The position numbers and the translations under genes are program-made. Below are positions 24,104 through 32,309 of a stretch of 64,000 nucleotides of DNA, one piece after another. The notes below the pieces were generated by a model. It saw nothing but the letters and a program-made list of their open reading frames with translations, had not been told where the DNA came from and did not search any database. Every line of letters starts with the position of its first letter. The first letter of the stretch is position 1. This DNA is from Micromonospora_J zhanjiangensis (GTDB lineage: Bacteria > Actinomycetota > Actinomycetes > Mycobacteriales > Micromonosporaceae): the NCBI RefSeq assembly GCF_042650605.1, contig NZ_JBHSBN010000023.1, positions 1 through 64,000 on the forward strand, given 5' to 3'.

Positions 24104-26245
24104 GTGCCGGAGTTCGAGCCGCCGCCGGGAGCACCGTCCTCGTCCCAGCCCGGGGCTCCGCCCCAGCAGCAATTCACGCCAGCCGAGTCTTCGCCACCAC
24201 TCGGCCCTCATCATCAGCAGACCTGGCCACCACCCGCCGCTCCGGTGCCCCCGCCGACACGTACGGGTCGCCACCGCAGATGGTGGCTGTTCGGTGGGAT
24301 CGCGGCGGTGCTGGTGCTGGTGGTGGGTGTCGCGGCGGCGGTGTTCGTGGTCCGTCGGATTTCAGACTCCCCGTCGGTGGCGTTGCGTGGGGCGGCCGAC
24401 CGGATCCGATCCGCGCCGGCGGTCCGGGTGGGCGTGGCCTACCGCGACGCCGGTGGCCACATCATCATCGGGCAGTTCACCGTCACCGGCGACAACCTGG
24501 TCAGCGGAACCGTGACCGACCCGCAGGGCGGCCGGGCCGACCTCGTCGCCAGGGCCGGGACCTCCGCCGTACGCGGCGACGCCGACTGGTGGGCCCGCCG
24601 CTCCCCCAAACAGATCCGCGCCATCACCGGCCAATGGGTACGCCCCGAACCCGGCGTCGCGTTCCCCTTCGACATCGCCGCCCTGCTCAACCCGACCGCC
24701 CTCGCCCGCCGAATCGACGCCCTGGCCGGCGCCGCCCACCGCCCCGACCAGAACACCGAGGACGCCACCGACGACCAGATCCGCACCGTGGTCTCCGGCG
24801 ACTGGACCGCACTGCTCGACACCAGCAAAGACCGCAAACTGCGATGGCTGGGCGGACCACTCGACCCCAGCCTGGTCATCCAACCCGCCGCCTACCACCA
24901 CAACGACAACCACTCCACCGACATCGTCCCGGCAAGCCACTCCAGACCGACCACGCCCGGCCGGCCGGCACCGGTAGTACCGGCACGCTACGACCCGATC
25001 GCCATCCCCCCGTACGTCGCCATCACCCCCGAACCCACCGGGTCCGACGCCGCCAGCACGACCCAGACGGCAGTGGCGAAAATCCTGCCCGAAGCCAGCC
25101 CCGGCACCGCCTCCGGCCCGCAACCACCCGGCCCGGTCGCACAACGCACCGTCAAACCCGGCTACGCCACCTTCGACCTGGAGTGGACCGCCCAGGACTG
25201 CAACACCCCCACCTGCACCTGGACAGTCACCGTCACCAACACCGGCACCGCACCCGGCACCGGCGTGCTCTACGCCTCGGCCACACCCGGCATGCCACTG
25301 CTCACCTTCCCCATCACCCTCCCCGCCAGCGGCACCTTCGTCACCCCACCCATGACCTTCCCCAACCCGGCCCCCGTCATCAAAGGCAAGAACACCCAGA
25401 TCACCGTCTCCTACAGCGCCTGGGTCCACAACTCCTCCTTCGGACCCGACCCAGCCCTGCCCCAACGCCTCGACGACCGAGGCATCAACCCGAACACACT
25501 CACCCCGATCGACCCCGGCTACGAAACCTCCAGACTCAACCTCCTCGACCAAATGATCGGTCACCTGCCCAAAGGAGACACCAGCCTCGCCACACCCGCC
25601 ATCAACGCCGTCGACACCGCCATCCAAGCCGGCATGCTCCCCGAACTGAAAGCCATCGCCGACTCCGGACGCCTGGAGAATCCCGCAGACCTGGTCAAGA
25701 AATTAAAGCTGGTAAGCAGTAACACAACTCGAGGAGCACCTCCCCCTACGGACGGCAAGATCGGATTTCGCCGCGAGGTCGAGCAGGCCGCCGAGATCTT
25801 GCGCGAAGATCCCAAGGCTCGCATACTGCTCGATGGCGCCTTGCGGAATGCGAGCACCGGCGAACTGGAGGGCGCCGACATTCTCGACATGGAAAACAAG
25901 GTCGCGTATCAACTGAAGACCGTCAGCGGGCCTCAGATAATCGCCGCGATCAAGGCGGCCATCAGGCAACTGAATGGCGGAAACCGTCCAAGCGGAGATA
26001 CCGACGTCATACAGAAAGCGCCACCTGGATACAAAAAAGTGGCCCTGATCTACGTTGAGCCGCAATCCAAACGGCATCAGTCAACGCGAGCAGCGCTCAC
26101 CAGATTGCTATCTCACGAAGCCAAGGAATTAGCGATATGCGACGACGATGGGAGCGCGAGAATGGATCAACTGACGGTTGTCACGGCACAAGGCGTTTTT
26201 ACCTGGCAGAAGGGAGGGTTTGATGCCATCGGACAGCCTTGCTAA
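24104..26245 (+). CDS. Membrane-anchored polymorphic-toxin-like protein
   Basis: A 713-residue protein. Residues 1-55 are Pro-rich and cytoplasmic, about 60-83 form one membrane helix (WWLFGGIAAVLVLVVGVAA), and the rest is probably outside the cell. Residues about 345-450 form a beta-rich domain (CTWTVTVTNTGTAPGTGVLY). The final 170 residues, from about 545, change composition to lower GC and contain ADILDMENKVAYQLKTVSG, an Asp...Gln-Leu-Lys arrangement like nuclease toxin tips of CdiA type. The junction lies near base 25690. The GTG start is taken because it gives the full Pro-rich leader. The following gene overlaps by 23 bp and is a good immunity candidate. The nuclease call is inference. 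Confidence 0.65.
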   Translation: MPEFEPPPGAPSSSQPGAPPQQQFTPAESSPPLGPHHQQTWPPPAAPVPPPTRTGRHRRWWLFGGIAAVLVLVVGVAAAVFVVRRISDSPSVALRGAADRIRSAPAVRVGVAYRDAGGHIIIGQFTVTGDNLVSGTVTDPQGGRADLVARAGTSAVRGDADWWARRSPKQIRAITGQWVRPEPGVAFPFDIAALLNPTALARRIDALAGAAHRPDQNTEDATDDQIRTVVSGDWTALLDTSKDRKLRWLGGPLDPSLVIQPAAYHHNDNHSTDIVPASHSRPTTPGRPAPVVPARYDPIAIPPYVAITPEPTGSDAASTTQTAVAKILPEASPGTASGPQPPGPVAQRTVKPGYATFDLEWTAQDCNTPTCTWTVTVTNTGTAPGTGVLYASATPGMPLLTFPITLPASGTFVTPPMTFPNPAPVIKGKNTQITVSYSAWVHNSSFGPDPALPQRLDDRGINPNTLTPIDPGYETSRLNLLDQMIGHLPKGDTSLATPAINAVDTAIQAGMLPELKAIADSGRLENPADLVKKLKLVSSNTTRGAPPPTDGKIGFRREVEQAAEILREDPKARILLDGALRNASTGELEGADILDMENKVAYQLKTVSGPQIIAAIKAAIRQLNGGNRPSGDTDVIQKAPPGYKKVALIYVEPQSKRHQSTRAALTRLLSHEAKELAICDDDGSARMDQLTVVTAQGVFTWQKGGFDAIGQPC

Positions 26246-26951
26246 CAATTGGAGCAGCTTCGACGGAGATGAGATCTGCTGGTGGGACGCCACCTTCCCC
26301 TTCACACTCGGTCCCGACATCCTGCGCCTGTGGCAAGATCTTGTCATCGAGGCCGGCGAGAACAGTGAAGTCTACCGGATCGAACGGATCGACCGAATCG
26401 ACTACCTACGCGACCGGGACGGGCCCATCAGCAATTTTTTGCAAAGGACTGCGGGCACCATTTACGCAAATAACCCATGGCTGCCCAAGAGCTTCCTGCT
26501 CGGACGCCTCGATCAAATAGCCTCCAGCCGACTCGTTTACGCCGATTCAACTGGAAATGCGCGTGACGCGTGGGTCAGCGACATGCATCAGTTCGCATAC
26601 CCCTTGGGACTCGAAAGGTCGTACCCCTATCCACCCCTAGCTGTTCACACAACGGTCTTCGATGAAGAAGATCCTACCGAGAGTGAGACGGTGACGAGCT
26701 TCGCCCTCAGCACCGACATCTGGTTTCCCTGGGGCAGCGCCTTCTCCCACGAGTCCGGCTGGATCGACGAGGTGCTCGACAACCGGGGCCTGGCGGCTCA
26801 CAACGCCCCCCGCCTCAACCAGTTTCTTCGACAGGCGTACGACGCGACCCTCCGCCTCGGCGGCACCTGGACGGCGAACGGTGGGTTCGCCCACATCCGG
26901 GCGCAACTCGACGAGACCGGCGTCAACCTGGCAGCGCCCCGTCCGTCCTGA
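26223..26951 (+). CDS. Probable immunity protein for the adjacent toxin
   Basis: A 242-residue acidic protein of no family I recognise, starting at an ATG with AGGGAGGG five to six bases upstream and lying inside the 3' end of the toxin gene. Size, acidity, overlap and shared lower GC in its first part are the usual marks of an immunity gene in a polymorphic-toxin locus. It contains many Trp residues (WWDATFPF, WFPWGSAF). No signal peptide is present, so it would act in the cytoplasm. The role is inferred only from context. Confidence 0.55.
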   Translation: MPSDSLANNWSSFDGDEICWWDATFPFTLGPDILRLWQDLVIEAGENSEVYRIERIDRIDYLRDRDGPISNFLQRTAGTIYANNPWLPKSFLLGRLDQIASSRLVYADSTGNARDAWVSDMHQFAYPLGLERSYPYPPLAVHTTVFDEEDPTESETVTSFALSTDIWFPWGSAFSHESGWIDEVLDNRGLAAHNAPRLNQFLRQAYDATLRLGGTWTANGGFAHIRAQLDETGVNLAAPRPS

Positions 26952-26993
26952 GGATCGCGCCAACCAACAGCGCCGGCGGCAACGGCCGAGCCC

Positions 26994-27028
26994 CCGTGGC
27001 GCCGGCCCGCTGAGAGCCGGCGCCACGG
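26994..27028. terminator. Bidirectional hairpin terminator
   Basis: Thirteen-base perfect arms CCGTGGCGCCGGC / GCCGGCGCCACGG with a nine-base loop, between the convergent immunity and haloperoxidase genes. Confidence 0.8.
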
Positions 27029-27052
27029 TTCATGCCGGGCGAAGCCGACCCG

Positions 27053-28474
27053 TCAGGCCGGGCCCGCCGCCCGGTTCGCGTGCAGGCCGTTGGCGGCGAG
27101 GTCGTCGGCGATGTCCAGCCCGAGCCGGACCCCGCCGACGTTCTGGTCGAGGTCGACCCGGCCCTCGTGGTCGACCGCGAACGCGTCGAACACCCAGTGC
27201 ACCCCGAGGTAGACCCGACTCCGGCCGACCTCCTCGATCATCTGCCACAGGCCGCCCGGGAACCGACGTACCAGCCGGGGTCGGACCGTCCCGGCGTTGT
27301 CGACGGTGACGCCGTTCAGCTCGTCCGAGACAAACGTCAGGCCGTCGGCCAGGTGGTCGGACCCACAGCCGGTCTGGCCGTAGAAGCGGCGGACCGTCTG
27401 GAACGCCGCCGCGCCGAAGGTGGCGTGCCCGGACGGGTACGACGGGAAGTTCGGCGTCTTGTTCTTCTGCCCGACGCTGTTGCTGCTCGGCGCGCCGAGC
27501 GGCAGCCAGCCGATGTCGGTGTCCTGGTCGAGTTCGCCGCCGGGCTCGCCGGCCGGGCCGAGCGCGCTGTCGTGCTCCCGGATCCCGAGCACGGGACGCC
27601 ACAGGTCGTACGTGTACTTGTCCGCCCAGCAGAGGATGCCGGCGTCCGCCATGGCGGCGTTGACCAGTGCGAACAGTCGGGCGTTGCGGGCCGTGTCGTT
27701 GCCCTGCGCCTGGGCCACCACGCGGACCATCTGGTTGTACAGCCGGGGCGGGGTGCCCAGGCCCTTCGCCCCGTCGTACGCCCAGAACAGGCCGACCGCC
27801 GTCTCCTCGGGCGTCCGGACCGGGGGCAGCCGCTTGGGCACCGTACCGATCAGGTTCGGCGCGATGCCCTTGACGCGGACCTCCCGCAACGCGCGGCGGT
27901 AGGCGGCGTCGCCGGGGCGTGGCGGCTCGTCCAGGTGGTGCCGGCGGGTCACCGCGAAGCAGTGCGACCGGGCGCCGTAGAACGGCGCGTAGTAGCCCTG
28001 GCCCGGGTTGTCCGGGTCGACCCGGTGGTGCTGCGGGGCGACCGACGCGGCGTACCCGTCGTCGCCGACGCCGGGGTCGCCGTGCCGCAGCGCCAGGATC
28101 TCGGTGGCGACCCGCTGCCCGAAGGCGTGCCCGTCGCCGTCGTGCTTGCCGGCCACCAGCCCGGCGGCGTGGTGCCGGGCCTCGAAGTACGCCTTCTGCG
28201 CCGGGTACAGCGCGGTCAGCGTGGCGCGGGCGGCGCCGGCCACGGCTGCGGCCGGGTCGGCGCCGTGCGCCGGTGCCGGCAGCCGGTCGCCCAGGTAGCA
28301 GTCGTCGCCGCCGGTGATGCCGAACCAGGCGTCGTGCATGGCCAGGTGTACGACGGCCAGCGCCCGCGAGCTGCCGACCGGGCCCTGGGCCTGCGCCTCG
28401 CGCGGGTCGCCGGTGGTGTGGGTGGTGCGGTCGGCCTCCAGGGTGACCTCGTTCCAGTACAGGACCGGATCCAT
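27053..28474 (-). CDS. Vanadium-dependent haloperoxidase/PAP2-like protein
   Basis: A 473-residue protein of the vanadium haloperoxidase group. The vanadate-site motifs are near the C-terminus: NFPSYPSGHATFGAAAF, with the central SGH, and GRSRVYLGVHWVFDAFA, with the Arg and His ligands. The upstream Lys/Arg motif appears as KYTYDLWRPVLGIREHD. Known members oxidise halides with peroxide; many bacterial ones have unknown substrates. The ATG at 28474 has AAGGA close upstream. No signal peptide is visible, so it is probably cytoplasmic unless exported another way. Confidence 0.85.
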   Translation of the reverse strand: MDPVLYWNEVTLEADRTTHTTGDPREAQAQGPVGSSRALAVVHLAMHDAWFGITGGDDCYLGDRLPAPAHGADPAAAVAGAARATLTALYPAQKAYFEARHHAAGLVAGKHDGDGHAFGQRVATEILALRHGDPGVGDDGYAASVAPQHHRVDPDNPGQGYYAPFYGARSHCFAVTRRHHLDEPPRPGDAAYRRALREVRVKGIAPNLIGTVPKRLPPVRTPEETAVGLFWAYDGAKGLGTPPRLYNQMVRVVAQAQGNDTARNARLFALVNAAMADAGILCWADKYTYDLWRPVLGIREHDSALGPAGEPGGELDQDTDIGWLPLGAPSSNSVGQKNKTPNFPSYPSGHATFGAAAFQTVRRFYGQTGCGSDHLADGLTFVSDELNGVTVDNAGTVRPRLVRRFPGGLWQMIEEVGRSRVYLGVHWVFDAFAVDHEGRVDLDQNVGGVRLGLDIADDLAANGLHANRAAGPA

Positions 28475-28788
28475 TTCCTTTTCTCCCCGTGAATTGGTGG
28501 TGTCACCTGTCGCATTCACCCGCCCGGCCGGCGGCGGCGCGGTGGGCATGCGCGTACGCCGCGCGGGCGCGCGGAATGTGGACTGCGAAAGTGATCCCCG
28601 TTGTTTTCCACGACCGGTTCGATCTCCGGTCGCGATGCCCGCCGGGCAATCGGACGATTACCGTCGGGCATTTACATGGTCGCCAGCGGCCGCGCCGAGC
28701 GTCAAGGTCGGACGTGAAGAATCCTGGCAACTGTCCGGTGTTGGCGAATTCGCCGCCGGCCGCAACCATCCGCACATTTGAACGGATC

Positions 28789-28823
28789 GAGCCGGCCGAA
28801 CCATTGACTGGTCCGGCCGGCTC
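28789..28823. terminator. Second GC hairpin after the small membrane gene
   Basis: Arms GAGCCGGCCGaACCA / TGGTcCGGCCGGCTC, one mismatch, five-base loop. It lies 45 bases after the stop of the small membrane gene. The rest of the 393-bp space up to the haloperoxidase start shows no gene. Confidence 0.65.
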
Positions 28824-28836
28824 GCGACGATCCGTA

Positions 28837-28860
28837 CGGTCGTGGCGGCGGCCACGACCG
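28837..28860 (-). terminator. Hairpin terminator of the small membrane gene
   Basis: Ten-base perfect arms CGGTCGTGGC / GCCACGACCG with loop GGCG, beginning seven bases after the stop codon. Confidence 0.7.
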
Positions 28861-28867
28861 GTGGGTA

Positions 28868-29287
28868 CTACTGCGCGGCGCCCCCCGGCTGGTGCGGCGG
28901 CGCCGCGGGGTAACCCTGCTGGTGCGGCGGCGCCGCGGGGTAGCCCGGCTGGCCCTGCGGACCGGCGGGGCCGGCCGGCGTGGGCTGCCCGTACGCCATG
29001 CCCGGCATGACCTGCTGCTGGGTGGCGGCCTGCTCCCGTTCCTTCTTCTCCTTGTGCGCCTTGAACGCCTGCACGATGAACAGGATCGGCACGATGAAGG
29101 CGTAGAAGAAGATCCGGTACGACCCCCCGGTGAAGATGAACTCCAGGTAGAAGCCGTAGCCGAAGAAGGCGAGACCGACGACGACGCTCAGCACCCGGGA
29201 CAGGACGCTCGGGCCGCTGACGGCGGCACCGATGACCACGAGCAGCAGCCCGCTGATCATGAGCAGGATCGTGTACGCATCAAACAT
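28868..29287 (-). CDS. Small membrane protein with Pro/Gly-rich tail
   Basis: A 139-residue protein. Three hydrophobic helices occupy about residues 5-25, 32-50 and 55-75, followed by the basic patch KAHKEKKERE and a tail with two copies of GYPAAPPHQ. The layout, with membrane helices outside and a Pro/Gly/Gln-rich cytoplasmic tail, is common in actinomycete envelope proteins of unknown role. The ATG at 29287 is the first Met before the first helix; the long open frame upstream belongs to another frame's shadow. Confidence 0.65.
   Translation of the reverse strand: MFDAYTILLMISGLLLVVIGAAVSGPSVLSRVLSVVVGLAFFGYGFYLEFIFTGGSYRIFFYAFIVPILFIVQAFKAHKEKKEREQAATQQQVMPGMAYGQPTPAGPAGPQGQPGYPAAPPHQQGYPAAPPHQPGGAAQ
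28890..28942 (-). repeat. Two near-identical 30-base tandem units in a coding tail
   Basis: A 23-base identical stretch begins at 28890 and again at 28920, encoding the duplicated GYPAAPPHQ segment. It suggests slippage-driven change in tail length. Confidence 0.75.
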
Positions 29288-29415
29288 GGAAACCCCGTTC
29301 AGGATGTGATCGGCTGCCCACCTTAGAGGCGTTGGCCGATCATGCGCAGCCCCGTTCGCCTTGGCCGTTCGGGTGGTTCGCCTCGCGAAAGGACGGACCG
29401 CCACCGGCGGTTCGG

Positions 29416-30180
29416 TCAGCCCGGCACGACGGCCGTGAAGCTCTCTCCCGCGTTGAGCCGGCGCAGCAGGTCCCGTACCGCCTCGGCGCCGCCGTGGGCG
29501 GCGGCCCAGCGGCTCACCCGGCAGGCGGCCCGCGCGTAGAGCTGGTCTCCCCCGTCGGCCCGCATCCACTCGGCCAGCGTCGCCGGCAGCGTTCCGGGCT
29601 GGTCGACCAGGCACCGGTCGGCCGGCCCGTCCGGCCCGAGGTAGCGCGGGTCGTCCGAGACCAGCACGGCGAGCCCTTCGTCGAACCACTGCGGCACGCC
29701 GCCGGAGTTGAGCCGTTCGTGGAACTCCACGTGCGCCAGCTCGTGGGTGGCGATCACGACGTTGATTCCCTCGGGGGACAGCATCAACGTCCGGTTGAGG
29801 AACGCGCGGCCCTTCTCCCGGCCGCCGCCGATCCGCTGGTAGCACTCGTCGGTGGTGCAGATCAGCACGGTCGGCCGGCTGAGCCGGCTGCCGTAGAAGT
29901 CGCCGATCCGGTGGTCGGCCGCGGTCATGATGGTGCCGATCGCCCGCCGCCGGTCGTCGGAGAGGCCGCCGCCGGCGTACACCCGGTCCTCGACGCGCTC
30001 GAAGCCGTAGCAGCCGGGACAGGCCGACGCGGCCATCGCCGGGTAGCTCACCACCAGCACCCCGACGGCCGCCAGCAACGCGGAGACCAGCCCGGTGCCG
30101 GCCCAGACCCACCACCGGCGCCGTCGCCCGGCACCCTCGCCCCGGGTACGCCCGAGCCGGCGCCAACGGTCCGGAATCAT
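29416..30180 (-). CDS. Membrane-anchored zinc metallopeptidase-like protein
   Basis: A 254-residue protein with a basic N-terminus, one membrane helix (about residues 25-50, ending VVSYPAMAASA) and an extracellular domain. The zinc site is ATHELAHVEFHERL (HExxH) followed by a downstream Glu in WFDEGLAVLVSDD, the gluzincin pattern. Four Cys residues are present (CPGC, CTTDEC). It is likely a surface peptidase of unknown target. The ATG at 30180 gives the positively charged leader expected for the helix orientation. The 291-bp divergent space to the next gene shows no other gene. Confidence 0.7.
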   Translation of the reverse strand: MIPDRWRRLGRTRGEGAGRRRRWWVWAGTGLVSALLAAVGVLVVSYPAMAASACPGCYGFERVEDRVYAGGGLSDDRRRAIGTIMTAADHRIGDFYGSRLSRPTVLICTTDECYQRIGGGREKGRAFLNRTLMLSPEGINVVIATHELAHVEFHERLNSGGVPQWFDEGLAVLVSDDPRYLGPDGPADRCLVDQPGTLPATLAEWMRADGGDQLYARAACRVSRWAAAHGGAEAVRDLLRRLNAGESFTAVVPG

Positions 30181-30471
30181 GATCGCCCCCAGCGGCTCGG
30201 TACGGGCGGTCCAGCCCCGGACCGACCCCGATCATCGACGTGCGCCCAAGGCTATCCCCGGCGTCCCCGAACCCGCGAGACGGTGCGGGGACGGCTTTCC
30301 GCCGAGGGGCCGCGAGATCCAGCCCGGCGGCGTCGGCGATCCGGTCCGGGCCTCGGGACCGGCCGCGGACGACGACGAGAGGTCACCGGCCGGCCCGGCT
30401 CGCGCTCCGGCCGGACGTGTTCTGCCTGGTCCGGGGGCTGGGCCCGGACCGGGACCGGCTAGCCTGCCCCG

Positions 30472-31104
30472 GTGAACTGGCTCGACGTGATCGGCTGGGG
30501 AGGATCGGCGCTGCTGGTCTGGTCCCTGCTGCAGACCCGCATCCTCCGACTGCGCGCCCTGAACCTGGTCGGCTGTCTGGTGCTGATCGGCTACAACGGG
30601 GTGCTCGGGGTGTGGCCCATGGTCGGCCTCAACGTGGTGCTCGCGGTGATCAACATCTGGTACCTGCGAAAGATGATCGCGACCCGGCACGACGACCGGA
30701 CGTACGAGGTGGTCGAGGTCGGCACCGGCGACGTCTTCCTGGCGCACACGTTGCGGGTGCACGCCGCGGACATCGCGCGGTTCAACCCCGGCTTCCGGTG
30801 GGACCCGACCGACCCGGCCCGGTCGGCGTTCCTGGTGGTGCACGGCGATGAGGTGGTCGGCGTGGTGCTGGTCCGGGCGACCGACCCGGCGGTGGCGCAG
30901 GTCGAGCTGGACTACGTGACCCGGCGGTACCGGGACTTCACCCCGGGCGAGTTCGTCTACCGGCGCAGCCGGCTCTTCACCGACCGGGGGTTCCGCCGGG
31001 TGGTCAGCCCGCCCGGCATGGTGGCCCCCTACTACGACCGGCTCGGCTTCCGCCGCGAGGCCGACTCGTACGTCCTGGACCTGCCCGCCACCCAACCGGC
31101 CTGA
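30472..31104 (+). CDS. YgjV-like membrane protein with GNAT-like domain
   Basis: A 210-residue protein. Residues 1-70 hold three hydrophobic helices in the arrangement of YgjV inner-membrane proteins (WGGSALLVWSLLQTRILRLR, NLVGCLVLIGYNGVLGVWP). Residues about 80-205 look like a degenerate GNAT acyltransferase, ending in APYYDRLGFRREADSYVLDL, the usual last strands. The GTG start matches the first helix. Function unknown. Confidence 0.65.
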   Translation: MNWLDVIGWGGSALLVWSLLQTRILRLRALNLVGCLVLIGYNGVLGVWPMVGLNVVLAVINIWYLRKMIATRHDDRTYEVVEVGTGDVFLAHTLRVHAADIARFNPGFRWDPTDPARSAFLVVHGDEVVGVVLVRATDPAVAQVELDYVTRRYRDFTPGEFVYRRSRLFTDRGFRRVVSPPGMVAPYYDRLGFRREADSYVLDLPATQPA

Positions 31105-31159
31105 CGCCCGCGGAGCCGACCGTCCCCGGCCCGGCGCGGACCCGCTCCCCCGCGCGGCG

Positions 31160-31186
31160 CCGGCCCGGCGGGGAACGCCGGGCCGG
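31160..31186. terminator. Bidirectional hairpin terminator
   Basis: Eleven-base perfect arms CCGGCCCGGCG / CGCCGGGCCGG around GGGAA, between convergent genes ending at 31104 and 31203. Confidence 0.8.
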
Positions 31187-31202
31187 TCCGGCGCGGGCCG
31201 GG

Positions 31203-31892
31203 TCAGGGCAGCGGTTCGAGGATGTCGACGCGGGGCAGTTCGGCGTCCTCCAGGGTGCCCACCCCGGGGATCTCGTAGCTGGCCAGCAACCGCAGCTGGT
31301 CCCGGGGCAGGAACGGCCGGCCCGGGTCGCCGATCAGCGCCCGGCCGCCGCGGGCCAGCACCCGGTGCAGGAACGGCAGCACCCGGGCGGCCATCGCCCG
31401 GTGGTAGAAGACGTCCCCGGCCAGCACCAGCTCCGCGTCGCCGCCGTCGGAGTCGAGCAAATCGGCGCCCGTGGCCAGCAGGGTGACGCCGTTCACCTCG
31501 GCGTTGAGCGTGGTGGCGGCCAGCGCGTACGGGTCGACGTCGTTCGCGGTCACGGTGGCGGCGCCGGCCAGGGCGGCGGCGATGGCGACCAGCCCGGACC
31601 CGGTGGCCAGGTCGAGCACCCGCCGTCCGGCGACGACCCGCGGATGGTCCAGGACGTAGCGGGCGAGACCCTGTCCGCCGGCCCAGGCCGACGCCCAGAA
31701 CGGGGGCGCCAGCCCCTCGCCCGCCTCGGCCTCCATCCGGGCCCACCAGACGATGGCGTCCTCGGCCAGGTGCAGCCGCACCTCGGGGACGAACGGCGTC
31801 CCGGTCAGCCGGAGCCGGTCCAGACCGGGCGGTTCCGTCCCGGACAACTTCCGTTCTAGATCGGCCAGGGCACGTCCGGTGGGGGTCGTCAC
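31203..31892 (-). CDS. SAM-dependent methyltransferase (ETF-beta lysine MTase-like)
   Basis: A 229-residue class I methyltransferase with VLDLATGSGLVAIAAA (motif I), TANDVDPYALAATTLNAEVNG and the motif AELVLAGDVFYH. These, with the N-terminal PPFWASAWAGGQGLARY, match the group that includes METTL20-type protein lysine methyltransferases. The exact substrate in bacteria is unknown. GTG start at 31892. Confidence 0.78.
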   Translation of the reverse strand: MTTPTGRALADLERKLSGTEPPGLDRLRLTGTPFVPEVRLHLAEDAIVWWARMEAEAGEGLAPPFWASAWAGGQGLARYVLDHPRVVAGRRVLDLATGSGLVAIAAALAGAATVTANDVDPYALAATTLNAEVNGVTLLATGADLLDSDGGDAELVLAGDVFYHRAMAARVLPFLHRVLARGGRALIGDPGRPFLPRDQLRLLASYEIPGVGTLEDAELPRVDILEPLP

Positions 31893-32065
31893 GCGCTCAG
31901 CATGCCGGAGGATCGGCTCGCCGGGGCGGAAACCGGACCGGATTTGCCGAGCCGCTTCGCCAGCATTGGGCCCTTTGGGGCGCTACTGTCATGGGCGGGT
32001 GGGCGAGCCTTGTCGCGGATCGGTGATTCCACCTCGCAGCGCTCACCCCGATGAAGGAGATATGC

Positions 32066-32269
32066 ATGGCAACGGGCACGGTGAAATGGTTCAACTCGGA
32101 AAAGGGCTTCGGCTTCATCGAGCAGGACGGCGGAGGACCGGACGTCTTCGTCCACTACTCGGCCATCGCGGCTCAGGGATACCGGGAGCTGAACGAGGGG
32201 CAGAAGGTCGAGTTCGAGGTGACGCAGGGCCAGAAGGGACCTCAGGCGGCGGACGTCCGGCCGCTCTGA
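32066..32269 (+). CDS. Cold-shock protein (CspA family)
   Basis: A 67-residue cold-shock domain with both RNP motifs, KGFGFI and VFVHY. It binds single-stranded nucleic acid and melts RNA structure. GAAGGAGA lies before the ATG at 32066; the upstream in-frame ATG at 32051 would swallow the ribosome site. The 173-bp space before it, after the divergent methyltransferase start, leaves room for the long leader usual in this family. Confidence 0.95.
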   Translation: MATGTVKWFNSEKGFGFIEQDGGGPDVFVHYSAIAAQGYRELNEGQKVEFEVTQGQKGPQAADVRPL

Positions 32270-32309
32270 CCCTTCCGGGCCGGCACCGGCCCGACATGCG
32301 GTAGAACCG

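Noticed and set aside
27032..28492. Long plus-strand open frame opposite the haloperoxidase
   Set aside because: It is the antisense shadow of a gene with clear catalytic motifs; its own translation is low-complexity Val/Gly/Arg.
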